A DNA stretch of 59,947 nt from assembly GCA_017964325.1 (NCBI GenBank), contig JAGCSE010000052.1:1-59947 (forward strand). Direction: 5' to 3'. Source of the stretch: Victivallales bacterium (GTDB taxonomy: Bacteria; Verrucomicrobiota; Lentisphaeria; Oligosphaerales; Oligosphaeraceae). This document shows positions 9,702 through 17,117 of the stretch, one piece after another. The translations under genes and the position numbers were made by a program. The notes beneath the pieces are model-generated. The model saw nothing but the letters and a program-made list of their open reading frames with translations. It had not been told where the DNA came from and ran no database searches. Position 1 is the stretch's first letter, and every line of letters starts with the position of its first letter.

Positions 9702-12491
9702 ATGCGTAAAATCCTGTTGCCCCTATGTTGTGCTGCCTTCGGTCTTTGTGCCGGTCCCAAGGCATTGTGGATCGTCTATCCGGAGCCTCTGAAAGAAGGT
9801 GTCGATAAAGAACGTTATCTGAGAACGGAGTTTGAAGTTCCACAAAAGGAAATCAAGCAGGCCTTCGTCGGATACATCATTGACGATTACGGCACTGTTT
9901 TTCTGAATGGACAAAACGTCGCCAATGCCCCCCTCCCAAGAACTGAGATTCCCACGGCCAAACAGTACGACATCACGAAACTCGTGGTTCCCGGACGCAA
10001 TGTATTCGCCGTCACCGCTGTCAATGCGGGTGGTCCTGGCGGCTTCATCTTGCACATATCCATCACCTTCCAAGATGACAGTGAGCTGGAACTCTTCACT
10101 GACACAGCCACATGGAAAGTCTCCAAAGTGAAAACCGACGGATGGGACAAGATCGGTTTCGTTGCCACCGACGACTGGAAGACGCCGGATTCACCAGGAG
10201 ATCGCACCGTACATCCATGGGCGGACAGAATCGACATGCTCGCCATCTACGCCAATGTTGACGCGGCGGTAGAACGTGAACGCAGGCGAGTGGAGGCGAT
10301 TAAAGACGCAGAACGCAGACGTCAGGTAGAATTGCTCCTTAAACAACTCCATGAACAGCTTGAAACAGAGTCGTTGGAAGAGGTTAAAATCACCTACAAA
10401 AACAATGGTCCCTTCTTCGATATCGGTGGAAAACTGTATCGTCCCGTCCTCTATAACGGATGGTTCAGAGACAGCCAGAATAGCTTCGACAAGATCAATA
10501 ATTTCACAGCCGCGGACATGAATCTGTTTTCCATGGGCCTTGGTAGTTCTTTCTGGAAAGGCCCCGATCAATATGATTTCGAAAGCGTGGACAAAATGCT
10601 GGCCAATGCCATGGCTATCGCTCCCAAGGGCCGTTTTCTCATAGGTTTAGGCTTCTCACATGGTCCCCAGTGGTGGAATCAGCTCCATCTGGAGGAAACC
10701 ATCAAGTATGGAAGAAAAGATGATAAATATTCCAGCCGTGATGGACTAGGTCCATTTTTGGCTCCCTCATACGCTTCGGAACTCTGGCTCAAGGAAGCCT
10801 CCGAAGCCGTCCGTAAACTCGTCGAACATATCGAAAACAGCCCCTACGGAAAACACGTCTTCGCATACAGGATCGACTCCGGCGTTTACGCCGAATGGCA
10901 CTACCACGGCATGGGTGGCTCAATGCCCGATATCAGCGCGCCCATGACAAAGCTCTTCCGCTCCTATCTCCGCGAAAAATACAAAAACGACGTGGAGCAG
11001 CTTCGCAAGGCATGGAAGCAGTCTGATGTCACCTTCGAGAACGCCGCCCCGCCACCTGCTGAAGTCCGCTTGCAGTATATCGACGGCCTTCTGCGCGATC
11101 CAGTGGAACATGCTTGGAGCATTGATTTCATCCATTGCATCCAACGCTCGCTCCGCACGGCTCTCCTCACGATGAACAAAGCGGCCAAGGATGCCAGCAA
11201 AGGCCGCGCCTTGGTAGGAAACTACTGCGGCTATTTCTTTGGCATGGGCTACACGGCAGAAGGATGGCATCTCGTGAACGACGATTTCATCAGTTCTCCA
11301 TACGTGGACTTTCAGGTCTCCCCCTGCTGTTATTCCGGATTCTATCGCAAAATCGGCAGCCCCATGCTTGCACGTAGCTTGTGGTCCTCCTATCGTCTCC
11401 ATAATAAGATATGCATCTTCGAGGCGGATGGACGGACACACCTTGCCGCAGGGGAAGGCAACAAACATTGCAATACGCCTCAGGACAGCATCGCCATGCT
11501 GTCACGCGATTTGGCCCAGGCAATTAGCAAAGGCTGCGCCTATTGGTACTACGACTTCGGTCGTGATTGGTATAATTCTCCTGAAATCTTCCAGTTTTTC
11601 CATAAGATCGCTCCTGTAATCGATGCCGTCAAGGATTTCAGTTCCAGTGCGGATGTCGCCGTCATCGCGGACTGGGAGAGCCCTTATTACTATGCGGTAC
11701 AGGCCGCATACGGCGGGCCAGGTGCCTACATGAGCGTCAACTATGTGGCGCATGAACTGAAGACCGCCGGACTCCAGTTTGACGCATACTCCTTCGCTGA
11801 TATCGACAATCCCGTCCTGCAGAACTACAAACTGTATGTCTTCCCAAATCTGATCTACATGACACCCGAGAAGCTCGCCAAGCTGAACATGCTCAAAAAA
11901 GCGGGAAAGACCTTCCTCTTCATGAGCTTGCCTGGATACCTTTCGCCCAATGGTCAGGATACCGAATCGCTTTTCAAAACCAGCGGAATCCGTGCGGAAA
12001 TCCTGCATTGCAAATCGACGGTCACGATGACTCTCACCGATGGCTCCGTAATGGATTATTTCGAACATCCGACTGAGATCGGCTGGAAACACGCCCCCGT
12101 GCTGAAAATCACGGATCCTCAGGCAACCCTTCTGGGCAGTGTCAAACTGGAGGACGGCATGGATGTATTCTCTTATGCCACCAAAAAGAATGTGGACGGC
12201 ACGACGTCTTACGTGAACGGCGCTCCCGTCATGACTTCCCAGGAACTGCGTAAAATTGCGAGGGGGGCTGGCGTGCACATCTACTGCGACAGCAATAAAG
12301 GCGTTGTCTTCGCCAACAAATCCATGATCTCCTTCCACACGGGAACGCCCGGAGAATACACACTGCGTGCCAAAGCTCCTGTGAAATGGACCATGGTCTA
12401 TCCAGAGAAGCGCACCTATCTAGAAGTTCAAACTGAAGTCACCTTCACCGCTCCTGAACCGAACACCTACATTTTCATGATCGAACCATAA
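9702..12491 (+). CDS. Secreted GH42-like glycoside hydrolase
   Basis: 929 aa with an N-terminal signal peptide (MRKILLPLCC.. to about residue 18). Residues ~20-150 look like a galactose-binding beta-sandwich, as found at the front of rhamnosidases and beta-galactosidases. The central part (~250-600) has the character of a GH42-like TIM barrel (FSMGLGSSFWKGPDQYDFES, HGPQWWNQ), followed by a trimerisation/GATase-like region (~650-780; DAYSFADIDNPVLQNYKLYV). The substrate cannot be read and catalytic acids were not assigned. A Shine-Dalgarno GGAG lies ~6 nt before this ATG; an ATG at 9666 would give only a 10-codon peptide. It is probably transcribed alone: the next transcription unit converges on it from the other strand. 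Such proteins are heavily expanded in Lentisphaerota. Confidence 0.7.
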   Translation: MRKILLPLCCAAFGLCAGPKALWIVYPEPLKEGVDKERYLRTEFEVPQKEIKQAFVGYIIDDYGTVFLNGQNVANAPLPRTEIPTAKQYDITKLVVPGRNVFAVTAVNAGGPGGFILHISITFQDDSELELFTDTATWKVSKVKTDGWDKIGFVATDDWKTPDSPGDRTVHPWADRIDMLAIYANVDAAVERERRRVEAIKDAERRRQVELLLKQLHEQLETESLEEVKITYKNNGPFFDIGGKLYRPVLYNGWFRDSQNSFDKINNFTAADMNLFSMGLGSSFWKGPDQYDFESVDKMLANAMAIAPKGRFLIGLGFSHGPQWWNQLHLEETIKYGRKDDKYSSRDGLGPFLAPSYASELWLKEASEAVRKLVEHIENSPYGKHVFAYRIDSGVYAEWHYHGMGGSMPDISAPMTKLFRSYLREKYKNDVEQLRKAWKQSDVTFENAAPPPAEVRLQYIDGLLRDPVEHAWSIDFIHCIQRSLRTALLTMNKAAKDASKGRALVGNYCGYFFGMGYTAEGWHLVNDDFISSPYVDFQVSPCCYSGFYRKIGSPMLARSLWSSYRLHNKICIFEADGRTHLAAGEGNKHCNTPQDSIAMLSRDLAQAISKGCAYWYYDFGRDWYNSPEIFQFFHKIAPVIDAVKDFSSSADVAVIADWESPYYYAVQAAYGGPGAYMSVNYVAHELKTAGLQFDAYSFADIDNPVLQNYKLYVFPNLIYMTPEKLAKLNMLKKAGKTFLFMSLPGYLSPNGQDTESLFKTSGIRAEILHCKSTVTMTLTDGSVMDYFEHPTEIGWKHAPVLKITDPQATLLGSVKLEDGMDVFSYATKKNVDGTTSYVNGAPVMTSQELRKIARGAGVHIYCDSNKGVVFANKSMISFHTGTPGEYTLRAKAPVKWTMVYPEKRTYLEVQTEVTFTAPEPNTYIFMIEP

Positions 12492-12827
12492 CAGTGAACT
12501 TTGCTTTTAGCCTTCTCCTCCGTATGAGCGTTGGCAGGAACATTACCGTAGGTACAGGACATTCCACAATAGTGAAACATCAAAAGTCGTCCGGCGGTGG
12601 ATCGCCGTGACGATGTTCTCTGCTAAAGTCATTCGACGGTGGTCATGGGCGCCTTTTCCGTCGTGATGTCCGTCTCGGTTCTGGTTGTAATCAGATGCTT
12701 GGACGGACGCCTGTGGCGCAAGTGTATAGACAAGACAAATTTGAGAACGCAAGGGTGAAAATGCATGAACAGGGTGGCTCTTAAGCATGGGCTTGCTTGT
12801 CACGTTGCATGGATTGTAATGGAAACA

Positions 12828-12863
12828 CAAAAAGCCCCCTCAAGTCTTTGCTTGAGAGGGCTT
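12828..12863 (-). terminator. Rho-independent terminator of the RtcR-linked unit
   Basis: Read on the minus strand: a 13-bp stem (arms 12851-12863 and 12832-12844, one G-U pair) with a 6-nt loop and a run of T. It lies just past the CCA end of the tRNA-like RNA, so that RNA is the last element of a minus-strand transcript. Confidence 0.88.
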
Positions 12864-12873
12864 TGGAGAATGA

Positions 12874-12954
12874 TGGTGGAGCCGGCGGGTATCGAGCCCG
12901 CGTCCGGGAGCGTGCGCTTTGGCTTTCATTCCCGTCGAAACCTTTCTCGGCCCC
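12874..12954 (-). ncRNA. tmRNA-like tRNA domain RNA (81 nt, no room for mRNA-like part)
   Basis: Minus strand. The 5' arm GGGGCCG (12954-12948) pairs over 7 bp with CGGCTCC near the 3' end, followed by discriminator A and an encoded CCA (12876-12874). A 5-bp T-stem with loop CTCGATA abuts the acceptor. The D-region reads AGAAAGGTTTCGACGGG, which is the tmRNA 5' signature and not that of a tRNA. In a normal ssrA gene about 250 nt (pseudoknots and tag frame) separate these ends; here they are 81 nt apart. Gene order is not that of the permuted two-piece tmRNAs, where the 3' piece precedes the 5' piece. It is either an internally deleted ssrA or a separate tRNA-like RNA. An 8-nt GGCTTTCA at 13013-13006 could pair with TGAAAGCC inside it (12928-12921), so the transcript may start further upstream. 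Confidence 0.72.
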
Positions 12955-12971
12955 ATGAAAGTCTGAAAAGA

Positions 12972-13004
12972 CCGGAGAACCCAGGGGTCAACCGAGTTCT
13001 CCGG
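12972..13004 (-). other. Stable hairpin upstream of tRNA-like RNA
   Basis: Perfect 9-bp stem (CCGGAGAAC/GTTCTCCGG) with a 15-nt loop containing TTGACC. There is no T-run, so it is not a terminator. It lies between the DIP1984-like gene and the tRNA-like RNA and may be a folded part of the same transcript. The rest of 13014-13192 holds only short low-complexity repeats and no supportable gene. Confidence 0.5.
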
Positions 13005-13192
13005 CTGAAAGCCTCCGTGTGGCGTAATTAAGAGTTTTAAGGGCTGATGATTGATGATTGATGTTTAAGTCCTTATCCTTTAAATATTTGAGCCATGTTT
13101 GTGCATACTCACACGGAGATATGCTCCACGACTTCATATCAATATCAGTGACGTGCCACCCGGAGGTTTTCAGTTGCGAGGCAGCCCCTTTT

Positions 13193-13660
13193 TTAGATGA
13201 GGGGCGTCTCGAAGTCAATCTTGGTCAGGGCGTTGTATGCGTCCATCTCATCCTGGAGCTTGTTGCACTCTAGCTGGAGTCTATTCTGCATTTCGCGGAT
13301 TTCCTTTTTGGAAATCACGACATTGCGGGAAATTAACTTCCCGTTGTTGCTGTAAACTTGCAGATAGAAAGGTGCGTCGTCGGTATTGACGTCAGCCAGC
13401 TTCGCCAGTTTGCCCTTGCATTCTTCCATGCGGTAGATATGCTTGAGGTTTCCGGCGTTCGCGAGACCGATCTTGGTCTTGAGCTCCACCAGTTTTTCGG
13501 TGTAAAGCTCGATGGTCTTGAGGGTTTCGCGGATGTCGATGGAGCGCGTCTCATCCTCGCGGCGGGAGTTTTCCTGTTGGAGGGCCTCCCATAGGCGGCG
13601 GATTTCTCCGGAGATGCGGTTCTTTTCCTTAAGAGCTTGGGCCAAAGTAATATGCCTCAT
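13193..13660 (-). CDS. DIP1984-like coiled-coil protein under RtcR/sigma-54 control
   Basis: 155 aa from the ATG at 13660, chosen because AAGGA lies ~7 nt before it and because the family begins with this LAQALKEKNRISGEI segment; an open frame continues upstream to 13855 but covers structured RNA. The protein is largely helical, with a conserved-looking middle (NLKHIYRMEECKGKLAKL) and an end resembling DIP1984 family members (..KIDFETPLI). The family's biochemical function is not established to my knowledge. Its position between a sigma-54 promoter facing rtcR and a tRNA-like RNA with terminator suggests a role in the response to RNA damage, by inference from context only. Alternative: an unrelated small coiled-coil protein. 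Confidence 0.7.
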   Translation of the reverse strand: MRHITLAQALKEKNRISGEIRRLWEALQQENSRREDETRSIDIRETLKTIELYTEKLVELKTKIGLANAGNLKHIYRMEECKGKLAKLADVNTDDAPFYLQVYSNNGKLISRNVVISKKEIREMQNRLQLECNKLQDEMDAYNALTKIDFETPLI

Positions 13661-13689
13661 TTGCTGCATCCTTATATTTGTACCATGGT

Positions 13690-13925
13690 TGGCATCCATA
13701 GGAAGGTGGGTTTCCTTTTGGGAAACGAGGCGTTGGACGTTCGCTGGCGTCCCGCCTCGGTTGAACGTGTTACTGCGTCTTTGTGCTGGAAGGGGGCTAT
13801 CGGACGCCCCCGGTTGTCGTCCAGTTATTGTCCACGGTTGCCGGACTGACCGCACCTGGTGTCTCTTTCCAGGATTTGAGGGACTTTCACCCCCTGCCGC
13901 TTTCCGATACGCTTTGGTCGCATAG
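13690..13925 (-). ncRNA. Highly structured leader RNA, distal module
   Basis: Minus strand, inside the predicted 5' leader of the DIP1984-like mRNA. It can be read as a string of hairpins: GTCGC-TAT-GCGAC, AGGG..TCCCT (with GTGAAAGTCCC), CCTGG-CCAGG, GGGGGC-GCCCCC, a nested GAGGCG/CGCCTC plus GGACG/CGTCC, and GTTTCC-GGAAAC. The GTGAAAGTCCC segment resembles a part of group II intron domain I, but no domain V or intron-encoded protein is present. Identity unknown. Confidence 0.45.
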
Positions 13926-13971
13926 CGACTGACCCCTGGCCTTGTATTGACTTGTTTTTGTTTTCAAAGAG

Positions 13972-13989
13972 CAACGGCTTTGGCCGTTG
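13972..13989 (-). other. Hairpin with adjoining CTCTTTGAAAA motif (copy 2)
   Basis: CAACGGC-loop-GCCGTTG, a perfect 7-bp stem, followed on the minus strand by GCTCTTTGAAAA (13972-13961). The same arrangement occurs at 14207-14173, so hairpin plus motif is a repeated module flanking the 14000-14165 structure. Confidence 0.5.
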
Positions 13990-13999
13990 AAAACTCCTA

Positions 14000-14165
14000 T
14001 TGGAAATGTTCTGAAGACAGCGGACGTTTCCCAGCAGTCCAACTGCTTGCACAATCTTCCATAATCTTAAGAATCGGTCGGAACTGCCTGTCTTGAGGGC
14101 AGTTCCACCGCTTCATCCTCTCGACCTTCTCTGCTCGGCCGTGCCGTCCAGAAGTTCATTTCCAA
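14000..14165 (-). ncRNA. Structured leader RNA closed by a long helix
   Basis: Minus strand. TTGGAAATG (14165-14157) pairs perfectly with CATTTCCAA (14008-14000). The helix continues inward as TTCTG/CAGAA and GACGGC/GCTGTC (one G-U) with small bulges. Inside are a 9-bp hairpin GGAACTGCC/GGCAGTTCC and an AGCAG/CTGCT hairpin. This looks like a discrete folded RNA within the sigma-54 transcript, reminiscent in plan of Y-RNA-type stems near Rtc genes, but I see no family signature I can name. Confidence 0.5.
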
Positions 14166-14185
14166 CAGTTGTTTTTCAAAGAGCT

Positions 14186-14207
14186 CGTCTGCTGTTTTCA
14201 GCGGACG
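14186..14207 (-). other. 5'-terminal hairpin of sigma-54 transcript (copy 1)
   Basis: 9-bp stem CGTCCGCTG/CAGCAGACG (one G-T) with an AAAA loop, beginning about 12 nt from the -12 GC, where transcription should start, and followed by CTCTTTGAAAA. It would cap the transcript's 5' end. Confidence 0.5.
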
Positions 14208-14217
14208 AATCAATTAA

Positions 14218-14233
14218 AGCAACTACTGTGCCA
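14218..14233 (-). promoter_or_regulatory. Sigma-54 (-24/-12) promoter facing away from rtcR
   Basis: Minus strand reads TGGCACAGTAGTTGCT. The -24 GG and -12 GC are separated by exactly 10 nt, and TGGCAC-N5-TTGCT agrees with the RpoN consensus except for one weak position. It lies 171 bp before the rtcR start on the opposite strand, the usual place for a promoter activated by RtcR. Expected transcription start is near 14207. The remaining 14234-14404 is AT-rich, likely activator-binding DNA and the rtcR promoter; I cannot define individual sites. Confidence 0.8.
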
Positions 14234-14404
14234 ACTTTTGTGGAAAACAGATGTAGAGGTATAAAAAAAGTTTTAGGAAGTTTAAATTGAGCCTACGAGA
14301 CATAGATGAATAATGAAATGATGGTTATATCGTTGACGAAATAGAGTTGTCATGTATATTTTCTTATCTAGAATAATAAAACATTATATGAATAAATAAA
14401 CACC

Positions 14405-15997
14405 ATGAATATCGTCATATCATTTTTAGGTACGACATTGGACGCGAAATGGGAGAATAAAGAGGAGCGATGGGACAATTGGCGTCCATCCATCGCCTTG
14501 GTAATGCAGCCTGACCTGCATTTTGACCAATACCATATATTATATCAAGATCAGGAAGAGCACAAAAAGCTATTGAAAGAAGTGGTGGCCGACATAAAAA
14601 CCGTGTCGCCGAAGACAAAAATCATCCCTGAACTCATCAATTTTGAAGACCCATGGAATTTCGAGGAGGTCTATTCAAGACTTTATGATTTTTTCCAGAA
14701 AATGACATTCCAGCCAGACATTCACAACTACTACATCCATCTGACAACGGGCACACATGTTGCCCAGATATGCCTTTTCCTTCTGACGGAATCAAAGCAC
14801 CTGCCTGGCAAGCTGATACAGACCAGACGGGATGAAGAAGGCAACAAGGCCCGCAGCAGCTACAGCATCATTGACCTCAACTTGGCGCGCTACGACATGA
14901 TCGCCCGACGTTTCGCCATGCAGCGGAACGACGATTTGGCATTTTTAAAATCGGGCATTGAGACGAAGAATCAGGCATTCAACTTGTTGATAGAGACCAT
15001 TGAACGTGTTGCCATCCGTTCCCAGAAGCCGATGTTGCTGACGGGGCCGACGGGGGCGGGCAAGTCACATCTGGCGAAGCGCATCTATGAACTGAAGAAA
15101 AAGACGAATCAGGTCACAGGACGGTTTGTGGATGCGAACTGCGCCACGTTGCGAGGTGACCAGGCAATGGCGACGCTATTCGGACATAAGAGGGGTGCGT
15201 TTACTGGTGCTGTGAAAGACCGCGAGGGACTGTTGAAGACGGCAGACGGCGGCGTCCTGTTTCTTGATGAAATCGGCGAACTCAGGCTGGACGAGCAGGC
15301 GATGCTTTTGCGTGCGATCGAGGAGAAGACTTTCCTTCCGCTTGGTTCTGACGATGAAGAGACAAGTTCCTTCCAGCTCATTTGTGGCACAAACCGCAAC
15401 TTGGAGAAGGAGATAGAGGAAGGAAAATTCCGTGAAGACCTCTATGAACGGATCAATCTCTGGGATTTCCGTCTGCCTGGATTGGCGGAACGCCGCGAAG
15501 ACATCGAACCGAATATCGACTACGAACTGGAAATCATCTCCCATGATATCGGTACGCATGTCACATTCAACGCGGAGGCTCACAAGGCGTTCATGTCGTT
15601 TGCCATGACACATCCATGGCGTGGTAACTTTCGTGAATTGAATGCGATGCTGACCCGATTGGCAACGCTCGCGCCTGAAGGGCGTATCGACTTTCCGACG
15701 GTGCAGGCCGAGTTTGAGCGACAGCAGCGCAATGAAAATACCGCATTCGTCAACGGAATGCATGACCTCAGTCCTCTACTGGGAGACGACTACAAATCGC
15801 AATATGATTTGTTCGACATCATGCAGTTGTCAGACGTATTGGAAATCTGCCGTGGATGTGCAACATTGTCCGAGGCGGGGCGCAAGCTATTCGCCGTTTC
15901 GCGTCAGGCGAAATCCAATCCGAATGACGCAGACCGCCTGAAGAAATACCTCGCGCATTTCAATCTGACTTTCCAGGATGTTAAGTCTTTGCATTGA
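14405..15997 (+). CDS. rtcR: RtcR-type sigma-54 transcriptional activator with CARF domain
   Basis: 530 aa, the family's usual length. Residues 1-~185 form the RtcR/CARF-like ligand-sensing domain (begins IVISFLGTTLD; contains HLTTGTHVAQICLFLLTES). The AAA+ domain follows, with Walker A GPTGAGKS (~214), the GAFTGA sigma-54 contact loop (~264-269) and Walker B FLDEIGE. The C-terminal part should carry a helix-turn-helix (..LSEAGRKLF..). Known RtcR proteins activate the rtcBA RNA-repair operon after binding RNA-derived ligands. Here the divergent target is instead a structured RNA/DIP1984/tRNA-like unit. There is no clear ribosome-binding site before the ATG. Confidence 0.93.
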   Translation: MNIVISFLGTTLDAKWENKEERWDNWRPSIALVMQPDLHFDQYHILYQDQEEHKKLLKEVVADIKTVSPKTKIIPELINFEDPWNFEEVYSRLYDFFQKMTFQPDIHNYYIHLTTGTHVAQICLFLLTESKHLPGKLIQTRRDEEGNKARSSYSIIDLNLARYDMIARRFAMQRNDDLAFLKSGIETKNQAFNLLIETIERVAIRSQKPMLLTGPTGAGKSHLAKRIYELKKKTNQVTGRFVDANCATLRGDQAMATLFGHKRGAFTGAVKDREGLLKTADGGVLFLDEIGELRLDEQAMLLRAIEEKTFLPLGSDDEETSSFQLICGTNRNLEKEIEEGKFREDLYERINLWDFRLPGLAERREDIEPNIDYELEIISHDIGTHVTFNAEAHKAFMSFAMTHPWRGNFRELNAMLTRLATLAPEGRIDFPTVQAEFERQQRNENTAFVNGMHDLSPLLGDDYKSQYDLFDIMQLSDVLEICRGCATLSEAGRKLFAVSRQAKSNPNDADRLKKYLAHFNLTFQDVKSLH

Positions 15998-16007
15998 AAA
16001 GAGATAA

Positions 16008-16036
16008 TAAAAAAGGGGCGCATTTAAATGCACCCC
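16008..16036 (-). terminator. Terminator downstream of thioredoxin-like gene
   Basis: Minus-strand GGGGTGCATTT/AAATGCGCCCC near-palindrome followed by six T. It ends the transcript of the 16053-16955 gene; the convergent rtcR may share the stem. Confidence 0.8.
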
Positions 16037-16052
16037 TGTCGTTATCGACTTG

Positions 16053-16955
16053 TTACGGCAAAGCGTCGAGAACCATTCCCTGTGTCTTGTCGCGCAGCGC
16101 TTCGATTTTCGTCCGATGCTCCATGAAAATCTTGTTGTTGGCTTCGTTCTGTTCGGGCCTGGTCTGAATCCACTCCATGGCCTTCTGCATGGCATCTTCA
16201 AGCTCCGCCTGCGCCTTCTTGAATTCTTCCAATTTTTCGGGAGATTTCTGCTTGATGAGCTGGTAGATGATTTCCTTGTCGAAAGAGTCTCCTATTTTTT
16301 CCAATTCTTCGTTTATCGGCGCGGCGACCGCTTCGTGCTTCTTTTCGGCCGCTTCAATCTCTGCTTCCAGAATCTTGTCTGCCTTCATCAGTTCCGCTTC
16401 CAGAAACGCCTTGCGTTCACCGCGTTTACGTAGCGCATCCGCTTCTTCCTTTGGCAGTTTCGCATACACTTTCTCCAATTCTGATGGTGTGTAGAGCATA
16501 CGCAGACGGATCATTCCGACAAATTTCTTCGCCGTGATCGACTGTTCCGCCTGAAGGCGTTCCAGTTCCTTGCCTTCGCCGTCGAACAGAATCATCGTAG
16601 GATATCCATCGACATCCATTTCCTCCTGCAATTTCTTGTTGCGTTCCTTGTACTTTTCGGGAACCAGTTTCTCGTCCTGCGGAAAATCAATATACGCGAG
16701 GAAGAGATTCGCCTTCGCGAATTCCTGCCATTCGGGCTTGGAGAAGACCTGGTCATCCATGACTTTGCACCATTTGCACCAATCCGATCCTGTAAACAAC
16801 ACGAACAGAGGCGTTTTGGTTTCTTTCGCCTTTGCCTTTGCCGCTTCGTAGTCCATCGTCCACGCACCTTTTTCCGCACCGTCCTCCTGGACTTTCGGTG
16901 CCGCCGACAACACTGTGGCCAGCATCACGACCACAAGAATGCTCAATTTTTTCAT
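16053..16955 (-). CDS. Exported thioredoxin-like protein
   Basis: 300 aa from the ATG at 16955, which has GGAGG about 5 nt upstream and begins a clean signal peptide (MKKLSILVVVMLATVLSAAP). A thioredoxin-fold segment follows with the motif GSDWCKWCK (Cys60 and Cys63) and a cis-Pro segment VDGYPTMILFD. After ~residue 150 the protein is a charged, probably helical and coiled extension to the end, longer than ordinary thioredoxins. Likely a periplasmic thiol-disulfide protein (DUF255/thioredoxin_7-like). It is divergent from 17118 and ended by its own terminator. Confidence 0.82.
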   Translation of the reverse strand: MKKLSILVVVMLATVLSAAPKVQEDGAEKGAWTMDYEAAKAKAKETKTPLFVLFTGSDWCKWCKVMDDQVFSKPEWQEFAKANLFLAYIDFPQDEKLVPEKYKERNKKLQEEMDVDGYPTMILFDGEGKELERLQAEQSITAKKFVGMIRLRMLYTPSELEKVYAKLPKEEADALRKRGERKAFLEAELMKADKILEAEIEAAEKKHEAVAAPINEELEKIGDSFDKEIIYQLIKQKSPEKLEEFKKAQAELEDAMQKAMEWIQTRPEQNEANNKIFMEHRTKIEALRDKTQGMVLDALP

Positions 16956-17117
16956 GGTTTCCTCCGATTTGGATTGAATATTTTTAACAGACTGCACTTT
17001 TTCCAAAGGCTTTCCATGAAAAATATAAAACATCTATTTGAATTTTTCCATAATAGTGATTAATTGTAATGGTTATTTTTTATTTTTCACCTTATTATCC
17101 AACTTAAGGAACGCGCA

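Noticed and set aside
12874..12954. Ordinary tRNA gene
   Set aside because: No anticodon arm and a tmRNA-type D region (GGTTTCGACGGG).
12765..13031. Open frame on + strand with a VEPAGIEPAS-like stretch
   Set aside because: It lies antisense to the tmRNA-like sequence and terminator; this is a typical spurious frame over tRNA-like DNA.
13141..13170. Possible second sigma-54 site (TGGCACG on the minus strand)
   Set aside because: The -24 box is good, but the expected -12 TTGC is absent.
12988..13218. Minus-strand 76-aa frame between the DIP1984 gene and the tRNA-like RNA
   Set aside because: Overlaps the DIP1984 gene 3' end in another frame, has no ribosome-binding site and runs into structured RNA.
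13661..13855. Longer N-terminus for the DIP1984-like protein
   Set aside because: The extension covers hairpin-rich leader; the ATG at 13660 has the ribosome-binding site and family-like N-terminus.
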